Below are positions 8,481-20,738 of a stretch of DNA of 64,000 bases, in pieces. Below the pieces are notes generated by a model that saw only the letters and a list, made by a program, of their open reading frames with translations, did not search any database and had not been told where the DNA came from. The stretch's first letter is position 1, and every line of letters starts with the position of its first letter. Location of the stretch: assembly GCF_037975245.1 (NCBI RefSeq), contig NC_092568.1, positions 994,001 to 1,058,000 on the forward strand. The letters run 5' to 3'. The DNA is from Apostichopus japonicus (lineage: Eukaryota; Echinodermata; Holothuroidea; Aspidochirotida; Stichopodidae). The position numbers and the translations under genes are program-made.

Positions 8481-8736
8481 ATAAACGCTAGGAGAACGCT
8501 ACACTAAAGTGCGGGCCTAGCCACGCTACGTGAACCACGTTCACGAGGTAAACCAAAAAAACGTTCGAAAATCACGAAAGAAAAAAACGTTTCAAAGACA
8601 AAAAGCAGTTCAAACGTGCAGGACGTTGAATAGATGAAAAAGAATTACAAAAACAACGATAATCTTTAGACGAAGTAATTGAAATCTTAGGATTTAGTGA
8701 GAGCAATAAGAGAGCGATACTTGCGTAACAGCTGGC

Positions 8737-8831
8737 AATTACGGAAGGGAGATGGCCACACTCACATACAGACAAATTGCCAGATGCTAGAGCGAGGTTA
8801 ATACGGTAATGCATAGGTTATATGAGGTGAG
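8737..8831 (-). repeat. DIRS inverted terminal repeat, coding-5' end
   Basis: This is the reverse complement of 2693-2787, almost base for base. The outer extension (8832-8850, ending GCGCTGTGAATT) is unique to this end and is mirrored in the internal complementary region. It lies upstream of the gag-like ORF, so it probably contains or adjoins the element's promoter. Confidence 0.93.
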
Positions 8832-8850
8832 GGAGTACGCGCTGTGAATT

Positions 8851-9545
8851 ACAAAATACCGTAACACGGTGTATCCACACCCTTTATCGGATGTGTAATT
8901 AAAACTTTAAGGGGTTTGCTTTTTTGTAATTATATAGTTCTGCTGTCCTATTCATGTACCTGTACTTTTTTCTTAAAAACTGACACGCAAACATTCATGG
9001 TACTGTACCTTTTGGCCTGCATTTTATGAGGCATAACTTATAACAGCGTCTTCTGTGAAGTCGCATGGGAGAAAACAAACTTTAACTTAGAACCAGCTCG
9101 TGTACAGAAGTTAATGTAATTCAGATTTCAATATCAAAAGAGGAGGAGGTAAAGGAGAAGGAGAGATGATCTTAGGTTGGTAAAATAATGAAAGAAATGT
9201 TAATTGCAAAGACTTCCAATAGCAAATTTAACCAATAATTTCTCATCTTTTCTATCTTCAACTATCAACTATGCAACTAAAAGAGTTGAGACACATTATT
9301 ATTATTATCATTATTGTATTGCAATATGTTTTACAAATCCTTGTTCCATAAGCTTTCTCGCTAATGTCCGCATGCATGATCTGTGATGATAGGCTTTCAA
9401 TGCTTCAAAAGCATGTGGCAAATACATTAAAACAACAGGGAGACGACCGGATGAACACAGAAGCGAGAGATAGGGAGTGAGAGAGATCTATGTCCAACAT
9501 TTGAATGAGAAGCAAACAAGTAATCCTCATCATTGGTCTATTATC
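8851..9545. other. Right flank of the DIRS element, no recognised gene
   Basis: AT-rich sequence with several TACTGTACC/GGTACTGTAC-like words, also seen left of the DIRS element. No ORF above about 60 codons and no transposon termini were found. Confidence 0.45.
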
Positions 9546-9770
9546 AGTGGTTCTCAAAGTGGTACCTGCCTCCTCCCTGGGGGCGTTGGGAAGTCTCAGG
9601 GGGGTGCTACAGGGTACACGGGGAGTAGGGGGGGCGTTGGCACTGATTTGGGGGTCCCTGACGATTACGACACAACACTGCAGTGATTTAGGGCACAATA
9701 AGGCATCCAGGGGGTCTGGGTCTAATAGAGTTAAATGTATTGGTCTATATGATAGAGTTATTATGTGAAG
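9544..9770 (+). mobile_element. hAT (Charlie-type) terminal fragment
   Basis: CAGTGGTTCTCAAAGTGG followed by a G-rich segment (GGGGGCG, CAGGGGGGTG, GGGGTCCCTGACG, CCAGGGGGTC) is the classic look of one end of a hAT/Charlie-like transposon. No matching second TIR was found nearby, so this is a truncated relic or solo end. The open frames across it (9477-9857, both strands) are probably incidental. Confidence 0.5.
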
Positions 9771-11968
9771 ACCCAAATTCCACAAACAGCTATGCAAAAT
9801 TTGATACCATTTGAGAGATATCACAGGTTTAATATTCATGCACAGACAAGATGCCATTTTTCTTTATTCAATATACAATGTTTATGTTCTGTAATGGAGA
9901 TGGGTATATACTGCAAATGCTGAATGTAAATTACCAAAGCTCTTAAAAATATGACACCAAGGATGGCATTGATTTCAGTGGAAATTATATTTAACATTCA
10001 ACTTTGAAAATATGAAAAGCAAATCAAAGAGAATGTAAAAGGTTTCAATACAATATGACGTCCCAGATTTACAATATGACAGCCACAGATATGAGTTTTA
10101 TACAACCTAGTTAACCTACAAATGGAGCAAGACTTCTCTTAGCTGTACAAATGGCGTATTATTTATTCATCACACATGTGTCTCCTTTAACATCACTCAA
10201 GGAAGTACACATGTAGTTTCTGATCTGAATATATATCTCTCTCCCTCTCTTATCAAACTTTTAAGAAGTTGGTTTAGGCACCGTGATGCTGCAGCCCCCT
10301 CAGCCTCCTACTTGTGTCACAGTGACTTATTGGGATTAAATACATATGGGAATTGATATTCTCCTCTATAGAATAACTGACTTTTCGAATAGTTTGGTAC
10401 AGATTTAACTAAACAAGTAATTCACTGATTCTAAGTAGCTAGCCGTAATACTGATGACTAACCAACTAACTAACAAGCTAACTGAAGTAACAGTATTCAG
10501 AACAACAAAAAATAACTGTTTTCTTATTATTACTGATTACATTTGTCAGTGCCTGCAGATGGAAAAAGAGCAAAAACCCAAGAAGAAAAAAAAAAACTAA
10601 AGTACGGGTGGAACGGTTCAAATGACTTTGTTCCAAACACGATGATTGTCAAAAACTCAAAAAGGACTGAACATAATAATGAGGTGTTGTGGCAAAGCCA
10701 AACAGCTGTGAATTGGTGAGCAATTAAACGCGGGTGAATCACAAACCTTCGCCAAACTGTTTCCGGAGTCATGTTTCAAACATGTGTCCGCCTTGAGCAC
10801 GCTCAAGCATTCATTGAATGGCTTTGTTTGAAATCCATTGCAAAACTGACAAATTTATATCAAGCCAGATTATTCTCACTGTTAAAACTTCTGCTGTACA
10901 TATCATGCTCAGTGATACAGCAATACATTGGTAGTATTTAGGTAACACGTATCGTTGTACATGTCATATACTTCAGGTTTTTTTAAGAAAAAATTTGTCT
11001 TAAATTTCAACTATTCCAAGCAGCTGGTCTGGTGCCATAAATTCGTAGTTGGGGGAAGGGCACAATATCATCCTGTAAACTTGTACACATGGTGATGGCT
11101 CAGACAAGGTGGGGTGGTGGCAGTACAGTAGTTTTCAGGAAGGGTGTATGGCTTCCTATACCCCTCCCCCCTCCCTTCTGGCCTTACTACAACTATAGCT
11201 CTATTGAGATATTAATCAGGGTTGCAATGCTGCTTTAATAAAATACTTTCTATTTCTAGGCCTCGTTGAAATGTCTCATTCCTTGAGCAAATGAACACCA
11301 CAGTTGAAAGTAACAAATGTGTCTGGCTGCCCTGATGTCCATACCCCTTGACCTATGATGTCAAGGCTGAATGTAGCTTCATTTGCTATCTTTGATCTTG
11401 CATACACCAGACAAATTGGTTGACCTTGAAGATAAATAGTCATCAACTTTAGACAAGTGGGTTAATTAAAATGTGTACATTATATAATTATGTGGTAGTG
11501 ATTTTGCGTCCAATGATCTACACTCCCGCTTGCAAATATCCATCAATAATGTTCTTGTTGATGAAAGGTATATGCAGAGGATATTTTTTGTTTTTCTCAT
11601 GCAAATTCATATGGTGTGATTATGATAATTTATCGCTATATATATTCATATTTGCTAAGTTAGATGCAATCAGTTGGGACAACTGTTTCTGTACTGTACT
11701 TTGTTGCCCCACTGCAAAGCACTCTTATTGACAATATGAATATCGTGTTTCCATCAGATAGAGGAAAGGAACTGTTTATACTGTCAGTACAAGTGCTTTG
11801 AAGCATGATATGAAGAGGGTTTGCAGTGGTTTCACCATTAGAAAATTACCCAGAATGGCTGCTAGTTCAGTAGTCTTAGGCAGGGTCTTGTCTTGTCAGG
11901 GTCTTCAGCACAGAACCAATGCAGAAAGACATGCAACCCCCTCTCTGCCTCCTCCTATCCCCTCCCTA
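9771..11968. other. Gene-free AT-rich interval
   Basis: No exon-like ORFs with recognisable motifs, no long repeats and no transposon ends. A CT-rich patch lies near 11160-11180. Confidence 0.4.
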
Positions 11969-12034
11969 TCCCCCATCCTCCAATGATCCCTCCCCCCATC
12001 CTCCAATGATCCCTCCCCCCCATCCTCCAATGAC
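11969..12034. repeat. 23-bp minisatellite, three copies
   Basis: CCCCATCCTCCAATGATCCCT is repeated three times with small changes in the number of C residues; the third copy ends CCAATGACTG. It is a simple tandem repeat with no coding meaning. Confidence 0.75.
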
Positions 12035-15000
12035 TGTATACCAAGCTATATTCAACTGTCCATTTGTGCTTCATTGCTTACAAAGTCAAGCTGTTCATTA
12101 TTCATTTATGATTTACCATTATAACAGTATAATATCAGTATTAAAACAAAAAGTAAATTATATAAATATATACTTGCGGTACCATTTCACATTTACTCCC
12201 GAATTTAGGGGTAAGATTACCCGACGAAAACTAATTTAAAATTGGACTTGAACAAAGTCGTTTGTGTCTATGTATGTATGTATATATATATATATAGTTT
12301 CAAACACAGTATCACTTACAGGTTGAAAATAAATTCCAGCCATCACACTTAGAGTGAGGCTCTTGGGTTTCAGTTTATGCATATATTCTTTTCGCAGACG
12401 TATTGTTGTGCTGTGGCAGTATAGAGGGTGTATATTACTAAAATGGAAATTATATGAGGCTGCCATTCACTTAAAAGGTAGAATGTAACATATTGGGCAC
12501 AGTTAGAAAAACTTACAAGATTCCAAAAGGAGTTCTCAATTTCTACGCAGGAAATAACATTTAAATTGTTTTTTTATTGCTCAATTTCCCTAATGGAAAG
12601 TTGTTGAATTAAATTTCCGTTTGAAGACTTGAATAAAAGCCGAACAGACTTTACGATACACTGACAAGTAACTTGAGAGACCGCAGTGACAATTTATTAT
12701 TCAGCCCTCAAAATTAGGAGACCTTTTTGCCAAACCTACCTCCATTTCTCTCACATGTTATTTATTAAGTGGGAAAAATTATAAAACATGTTTGCTAAAC
12801 AGCTTTAAAACAATCTTAGCCTTGGGGCAAAAGGCTTCCTTGTCTTGATTGGTAATTTTGGTAGGAAATCCTAACTGTGCCGTAAGAATCAACATTTGCA
12901 ACAGACTTTTGAATAAGATCGTTGCTTTAATAAAATTTAAAACAAAAACATGAAAAGGTAGACTGTAACAGATGATACTAATTAGGCCCTCCGATGTTTC
13001 AACGGCGGGCCCGGTCATAGAGTTCCTGATGCAAATGATCTGTACCCTGTTTCCAGATCTCTGAATTGAAGTAACGTGTGCAATCAAATGATATAGCTTA
13101 CTGGAGTGTGCTAGTACGCACTGGGCGTACTTGCATACAGATGCACTGGGTGATTGACTATTTCAAGGTTCCTGTAGCTCTCCAGAATACAAAACATGCT
13201 TTAGAAAACAAAACTTTAGATGAGAAAAACAGTCGGTTGGGCTTGAAACTTTTGAAGTATCGTTCGAATGGATCTCTTTTTCAATAATTGTGAACAAACT
13301 GGTATATACTACTTGTAATACACTCACGATACCACCATGCTTCTAAAAGTATAGCAACAGCTTTTTCCAAAGTTTTGTGGCAAAATAGATAGGACCAATA
13401 TGTCAGCAGTTCCCTCTGTTAACCTCATTCTCAGTTGAGGAGACCAACTTAAACAAGACCAGATTTCCTCCGCTCAAAGATTGTCAGTTTTTGTATCTAT
13501 TAAATAACTACCAGTTGATTATAAATTTTGAAATGAAACTTAAAACAGATCGGCTAATGGATTGCAATGTGATGGCAATACTGCATAAAATCTCTATAGG
13601 TTAAAAAGTAAAATGAGAAAAAAGTCACAGCTTTAAAAAGAATAAATGCAAAGGTTGGGATAATAAAGTACAAAGGGATTTAATTTATCAGGCTGATCAA
13701 AAGACTGCATCTGGTGTTATTTTGCAACTCAACTCTGCTCCTTTCAGAGATGATTTACGCCACAAGTTTTAAAAGAAAGAAAAGAAAGAAAAATTATATA
13801 AATTATTGATTCATCAGTAAGAAAAAAATTGACAGAGATAAACGGGAGGGATTTCTTGAGAATCGTGTGCAAGTCACCCTTCTAGTATATCTTGACTTCA
13901 TTGATTTATGATATAATAGAAAAGCCTTAAAATGATATGACTTTTGGATATCTGAAAATGTTTGCATATTCATGACAGTGGTGAAAAGAAAAGTCATTGA
14001 TATTTTTGAGTGAAATTATGTTCTGTGTTTAAGCGCACACATCTAGTTAATGAATATTTATAAGAAGAATACCTACCCCCCCCCTGACAAATGTGTTAGT
14101 TGAAAGCAAAAACAAACTTCAGAGCCTTCAAACTACTACACAAAATTTTGCACAGTAAATTATTCAGTGTCAACATGTACTGGGTTGAGTGTAAAGTGAA
14201 AATTGTCTGGATTTTGTTTAATCATCTACCTTAACATGTTAAGCCTTGTTAGCAGCTAAGAATTAAGTCTCCCACAGTATCAATCCCATTTACCAGGAAT
14301 ATTAAATATTCATTGCTTTTGTCAAAAATTCAGAACCTGTATCAATCAAAAGTTTCAAGGAGGTTCTGCTATTCTGAGTGAAAAAAAAAAATTGGACCTT
14401 ACCGCTGACATAACAAATAAGCTGCCACAGATCTTTTCATGCCTGAAATGTTTCATATAAAAATTAAAAAAAAATTAAAAATACCAAGAAAAATGTTGGA
14501 TAATTAAATTTGGATAAATTAACGTAAAAATGTTGCCATTACTCTTTGTCGATTGATTCCGTACCACCTAAAGCATTTGCAAACGTAAACATAGCAGAGG
14601 AAGCTAGGGGGCTCCAGGGTTTTAAAAAAGGTGTTTAGCAAGCCCTGAGGTTATTAAAATTCATTTTAGATGTGCAAGTTTGCATTCTGCAAGTTTTCAT
14701 TTTGCATATTTAAGCTATAAATAAGGTCTTTAGCTAGGTCTACATTCAAGTTTGTGATAATAACTACTTTTAATATTGTCCTGGAGACACACCTGCAAAC
14801 ACTTGAAACAACAGTAATGTTAAACCATACAGTGCAGTAAAGTTAACCCTAAATAATCCATTGCATGGCCATTGAATTATTTAAAAGAAAAAAATTGGTT
14901 TAATTTGAAAAAAAGGCCCAGCTGTTCCATACCATTGTTGTATTACAAATTTACAGTTCATTTATAGCTTTTACTGCCCATTTCACATAATAAAAAATTA

Positions 15001-17788
15001 TTTAAAACATTGTTGGAATTTAAAGCTTCATCAGTATTAACTCCAGATATGCTAGAAAAAGTCAAATAATGGTCACACATGCTCAAAGATCAACACTCAA
15101 ATCAGTTACACATACACACACATGGCAGTCTTTTTTTTTAATTTCATCTTTTTTATTATTGTCATCTTAAGTCTTTCATAATTTCTGAGACATTTAATTG
15201 GAAGTTGCATGAAAATCATTACCTCCAAGAAAGTACTGTTAATTTTTAAAGACATTCCGCAATTTCTAGCATGCTTCACTTTCTGGCGTTTAAAATCAAC
15301 TTTTTCTCATTGTACAGCTTCCATATATGTGACTATTATACTTTTAAGAATACGAGTGTCTGACTGTCGGAGTGAGGACATTTTCACGGTGGATGAAATT
15401 CAAGTAATATTTCACTTTTTAGTGATCATTTTGGATCAGAAAACAAGAAAGGCTTAGATGGGGATCGAGTTTTTTTTATCGACTGTTATTTTGTTTTGAA
15501 CAATTAATACCCAGCGAGAGTGGTTAATGCGAAGCTAACTTAAAGTTTAAAAGCAAAATACAAAAACTAAAATGATACATTAAAAAAAAACCAATTATGC
15601 TCCTTAATTTCACCACAGCTCAGCTGGAAGATAAAATCTTTAAAAACAAAAATTAAAAAAATGCATAGAGTCCTAGAAAACCATCTCGGATTCTTTGGAA
15701 AGTGTTTCTTCTTTTTGGCCTCTTTCTTGACATCCATCACTTCTTTATTTAAGCCAGCTACCTGATTGACTGATACTACACCAAATAATAACACATGTAC
15801 CAGTTGTCAGTTAAGCATCCAAAGGTGGCATATAAGTAAATTGACATGTATGCAACCCAGTGACTGAACCAACAACGAAGACAATCTAGGGAGGGTATAC
15901 TTTTTCTTTTGTGTAGTGGTATCACAGCCCGTAGGTTGTTTGTCCAAACACTAACACGACCATGCAACTATATACTATTAGCAACCTACACCTTGCTGTC
16001 GTCTTTCATTTATAATTACACCTCGAGGTTCAACAAAGCCGTACGTGGTCGAAAGATCATCCTTCTTGTTTTTCAAATTATTCTAGTTACTAAGCAGTCA
16101 ACATCTTAATTATTGATAATTTGTCAAGTTTCTACATCTAATTGTTCTAGTTTTCTTTCTTAAGAGGAGGCCCGAAAGTCCTGGAATGAAGTTTCGTAAT
16201 TCACTTCCCACCTCGAGACGAGTACATGATTTGTCGCAGTATGCAAGATAGGGTAAAACGTTGTGTGAAAGCCTACCATGCGATGTCGGCCTGATCCTAC
16301 ATGATCGTTCGTTCCTTAGCAACCTCACAGTGAGAACCAAAATAGTCTGATACATCATGAATCTCATGGGGTGAAAGAACAGTTTATTTTGATCCATGTT
16401 TACCCACACCGTTGGATTTTCAGGTGTGCAAGCTGACTAGTAGACGGCTCGTCAGTTCTTATCTTTGATGAACACAGCTCATTTGAAACAACGTAGAATA
16501 GCATATATGTTTTAGTCACTACTTCATTCCATATTCCAAATCATAAGGATTAAAGCAACGCTTTGTCTCGAGTTTGAAAATGCTTTGCTTCAATTTAGCA
16601 AAATCCCATAACCATGCACTTCATAATGGCAGGACTAGGGCATATGTTTAGTCACTGCTATACTGTACTCTATATCCCAAATAACTGGTATAACAGTAGA
16701 TTAAATTTGCAAAACTTTTGTTGCTACTTGATACCAGCAAAGTCGCGTAAAAAGCAGTTCATAGGTAGGACTTTTAAAAATTATTGCTACTTGTGTGGAT
16801 AGTTTCTGGGTGTACAACATATAGCATGCCTGGATTCTTTGACAAGTTATTGAGTGTATATTAAGTTACTGGTGTTACTTGGCTATTTGAAAGATTGAAA
16901 CATCTGACAAAACTTAAGCCTTCAGTTGAAACATATGGTAAATGTACGGTAGAAATGCAAAGAGTTTCTTCAAATGGATTGGCTGAGACATGGCGTGAGT
17001 TGATTTGAGTCAAAATTTTGCTGTCATTTTATAGCCAAACCATGCACATACTAAAATTCCTGATTCATTGAGCACATGTCAATTTTTCAAAATTTGGTGA
17101 AACTGTAGTGGCAGTATCTGGCAACAAAAACAGTATGACTGATTTTATTGTGTCAACGGAGTGGAAACGGCCTGTCCATGTTTCTCGTCTAATTTGTTCT
17201 ATTAATTTAAAATGCACAGCAAACATGACATTCTTTCACCATCATCAGTTCCACCTCGGTCGACCATTATCATCATGAGGGGTAGGAGAAGTTGGCCGGA
17301 CAATAACCTGGCATCAAGATTTCCAGCCATTTCTGTCTTCCAAATTTTGACATTCTTTACAAACAAATTTTGACCGTATTTTGAAAAACGAAAGCTTTGA
17401 CATTCAGAGTATAGCCACGCATTGTATAAGGTAAAGTATTACATCCCAAATATGTGAAATATATAACATAACAGAAATTACACATCGTTGAAGACCAATG
17501 TGCAGATGACAAGAAAAACTAACATCACCATGGTGATCTAGTTTGTAAACTTAATGGAGATTTATTTAATCTTCAAATATGTCATGTAAGAAGGTGGGAG
17601 GGGATAGGGGGGGGAGATGAATCTAGATACTGGGAAATGTAGTTTCCCTTAGTAATGTGAAATATGCCTTCACTGAAGGAATTCAGTCTGTTTCTGGAAT
17701 ATTGCTCTAAAGGTTATACTCATTATTTCAGTTTAATTGTGGATACAAAAGAACAACAGCAATGGTGGACCTGGGATTTTCTAAAAGA
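12035..17788. other. Long interval without a supportable gene
   Basis: There is a short (TG/TA) microsatellite at about 12268-12296. Isolated ORFs of 60-100 codons (for example minus strand 16110-16409 and 12779-13087) lack recognisable domains and convincing splice partners. Nothing else is assigned. It may be intergenic or intronic. Confidence 0.4.
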
Positions 17789-17796
17789 TGGGGGAG

Positions 17797-18167
17797 CAGT
17801 GGCGGAGTGTCCAAACAGTCAGAGGGGCGGATGCCCCCCCTGACGGACTCAAATGGAATGCTGGCGCCCTTTTCGGCTTTTTACCACTTTTTACTTATTC
17901 GCGAATATTGACTTTTTTATTGCGCTCTCATATACGTATTTACATTTGTCACATGTTGTTGGCGATGACACCTATTTATTCTTCCTTTATCTGCAAATAA
18001 GCAAGGCCCGGAAAGGGTCATTTCTGGCGATCTAGGGAGTATCTTTGCTCAAAAAATGTCTGTAAGCTCTGCGCCAACCTGTGGTGGCACTCCACTTAGA
18101 TAGTGTCGAAAGCGCCCCTACAGACCATTCTCGCCCCCCCCTGACCAATACCCCTACTCCGCCACTG
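17797..18167. mobile_element. hAT-like MITE
   Basis: It begins CAGTGGCGGAGT and ends ACTCCGCCACTG, perfect reverse complements. It is flanked by TGGGGGAG (17789-17796) and AGGGGGAG (18168-18175), an 8-bp duplication with one mismatch. Its reverse complement matches the nested element at 54835-55228, including GGGGCGCTTTCGACACTATC. No transposase is encoded, so it is non-autonomous. Confidence 0.85.
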
Positions 18168-18175
18168 AGGGGGAG

Positions 18176-20462
18176 TGTCCTTGTGGTTGCAGAAGCAGAC
18201 TAATGTGTAGCCCCCCACCCCCACCCCAGGAAAAATTGAAATGGTGCTTTCTAAGGCGTATTTCGACTATAAATTAGGTCCATAATTAAGTCTCAACATG
18301 AGGTTGTGCTGATAACCACTTTTAAATTGTCATGTGAGGTTTAAAGGGAGAGTATATGCATCCCCCTCCCCAACACACACCCCCTCCCAAACCACTGGAT
18401 TCTCACCTAAAGAATACAATGTGCAGAAGATGTGTAGAGACATGTAAGATGAGTTTCTGGTGAATGTTAAAATTGAATTGCAACAATTCTGTACTGTCAG
18501 CTATAACGGCTCACATTACATAAATCACGTCTAACAATCCCAGTTGGGCTATACTTACATATATATATATATCAACATTTCATAATTCAAGAAGATGTTT
18601 TGAGTTATATAAGCTCAATTCCTGTCTCTTTCCATTTCATAGAAAGCTCTGCATTTCAAGAAAAACAGAGAATACTTGACACAGCTGTGGATCTTTATCA
18701 AATTTATGCCTTCCCTTGGGCAACGCCCACAAAATATGTGATTTTTGGAAGTAATTCAATCAAAACTCCCGCAGAATAGAAATAATAGAAAGAAAAGAAA
18801 TAGCCAAAAAAAAAAAAAATCCCGAAAGCTGAAATCTAGGTCATTTGATCGTTAAGTGGAAATATTATCTTCCCTCCATGTGCGTAACATAGTAATCCAT
18901 TATTTATATATTACAGAGGGTTCAGAATGCTGCATGCGGTTGGGAATTTAGGAAATCTTAATTCTGTGATATTATTTCGTAAAGGATGCTATAAAAACGT
19001 GGATCAAGGCCGTTTGCAACTTAAAAATAGACCTACAGTACAGCAAATTCTGGCATTCATTTATTGTTGTGAGTTCGACCCTCACCAATAGTTAAGCCTT
19101 TATATGCACAGGTATGTGAAACACACTCGGTTGCGGTCATTGTTATTTTCGTCAAGGGTTTTTAAAGGGTAATTACCGATCGAATTACCCACTTTGGGCC
19201 AGAGGTTAATACACTTTATAGCGTCACTCTTCCTACAGAAGTATTCCATAACATATTCGACTGCGAGAGAAGTCAATTCCGTAAGGTTGCGAGTGCACTT
19301 TTCAGGGCTGTAGAAATCTCTAGCGAGAATTGCCACCCAGCATTTCGGTATTTATTTAAAGACTGTATCTCGATCAACTTTTGGCCTTGAAACTAATCCG
19401 CAAGACTTGACATTGCCACATCGAGTGTGAGACTGTTAAAGAGACCGTGGAACCGCCCGGCCAGAGATCTACAAAAGTCTGCTTTAAGACCCCGTACCTG
19501 TTATCTTGACAATGTAATTTGTATGGTTTTTGCAATTATCTGGCTGAGGCAGCTCTAAGAGACTTTTTATTATGTTAAAGAGAGGATGTTGATGTCTACA
19601 GATTATTATATAATACATTTAATTCAGTTTATTATTGAAACTTAAAATGAGATGTAAAGACTTACCAATATCTCCCACCCCCACCCCCCTCGTATACACA
19701 CATAACGACACAGCGTTCATGCATCATGCATTTGTCTTCGTCTTCAACGTCCCCCACCCGTAAGACGTTGACATTCTTACATCTTCCGTCGCCGGATGGA
19801 TTAACCTCTAAAGGCCTGTGTTGTTTCGGGGGTTAAAATTAAAAGAATTTCCCAGTCAGCTATTGTCAGCACGTGTTCAGCACATGCGACAAGCCAGCCA
19901 ATAAGCCGGGCAATATATTACAGGTTTCCATTGTACAAGGCTGTGACTGCCGAAGCATGAATAACATGGCAGTTTAGACAGTTTTAGTGTGATTGCTAAA
20001 AATGAAGTTCGGTGGGGATTATAACTCAACCAGCATGTGTCACAAGGTATAGGCCGCGGCTAGCAAAGCTAGGCTTTCCTGTAATGAACTGCTTAATATT
20101 TACATACAGACATACCACATTATAATAGCTGTCATGTGACTTAATAGAAAATGACTTCAGTGTACAGACAAAACTAAGAAAACAGACCTATGTGGTATTG
20201 TTCTAACATTTGGCAATAAACACTGCAGCTTATTGATTTAACAAACACCTGAAATTACAAATCTTGATTAGATAAAAGGTGGTTCAGTTTTTGTTTCATT
20301 ATCGTGGCTTTTATTTTGTAGTATCGGTTTGAGCCAGAATGTTGAATGCGGAAATGAAAAATGCAATTATCAGCAATATTCGTTTCCTGTGTAATAACTA
20401 CTATGATATGATATTTTGTGTTAATGTAATTGACAATTAGATATTACTTTCTGGTATGAACA
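18176..20462. other. Gene-free interval
   Basis: C-rich patches occur near 18200-18390. One 78-codon minus-strand ORF (19100-19336) has no recognisable motif. A GTGAG-TTCGACC-CTCAC stem-loop near 19069 resembles a tRNA T-arm, but no D-arm or anticodon arm is found upstream. Confidence 0.4.
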
Positions 20463-20597
20463 AATAAATGGATGGATCTGGATGGAGGGATTAATGAATA
20501 AGTGAATGGATGTAGATGGAGGGAGGGATGAATGAATGGATGTAGATGGAGGGAGGGATGCATGAAGAAATGAATGAATGGATAAATGGATGTATTG
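20463..20597. repeat. GGAT/GAAT microsatellite-like tract
   Basis: Degenerate runs of GGATG, GAATG and GGAGGGATG, including a duplicated ATGGATGTAGATGGAGGGAG block. It is simple-sequence DNA. Confidence 0.8.
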
Positions 20598-20661
20598 ATG
20601 CTATAATTTCTTTTAGGCTAGGCCTGCTTGAAGTAGAAGCAAAGATATAGTATGTGATGAA

Positions 20662-20721
20662 GGCGCGGTAGAATGAGGGTGCTAAGGTTGTGGCGAGACA
20701 GGTAAGCGAGGAGCGAAGTGA
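20662..20721 (+). mobile_element. SINE-like short insertion with 17-bp target duplication
   Basis: A 60-bp core (GGCGCGGTAGAATGAGGGTG ... GGAGCGAAGTGA) is bounded by perfect 17-bp direct repeats ATATAGTATGTGATGAA (20645-20661 and 20722-20738). The core recurs in longer form at 37365, 50665 and 55984. Long, variable target duplications point to LINE-mediated retroposition. No clear polymerase III A/B boxes or poly(A) tail are seen, so the name SINE is only a working label. Confidence 0.65.
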
Positions 20722-20738
20722 ATATAGTATGTGATGAA

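Larger units (their letters stand above)
2650..8850 (-). mobile_element. Complete DIRS-type tyrosine-recombinase retrotransposon
   Basis: This is a 6.2-kb element with the canonical DIRS layout read on the minus strand: right-hand ITR, long leader, gag-like ORF, RT/RNase H/DAM-like ORF, overlapping tyrosine recombinase ORF, internal complementary region, left-hand ITR. All three ORFs are open with no internal stops, and the two ends match the internal region closely. The copy may therefore be young and possibly autonomous. DIRS elements replicate through a circular intermediate and integrate by tyrosine recombinase, so no target-site duplication is expected, and none is evident. The family is known from sea urchins, fish, amphibians and slime moulds. 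Its high GC content contrasts with the AT-rich surroundings. Activity itself cannot be judged from sequence. Confidence 0.95.

Noticed and set aside
16110-16409. 99-codon minus-strand frame
   Set aside because: No recognised domain, no convincing splice sites, and length is within chance expectation for this window size.
19060-19100. tRNA T-arm-like stem-loop GTGAG-TTCGACC-CTCAC
   Set aside because: No D-arm, anticodon stem or acceptor stem could be placed at the right distances upstream.
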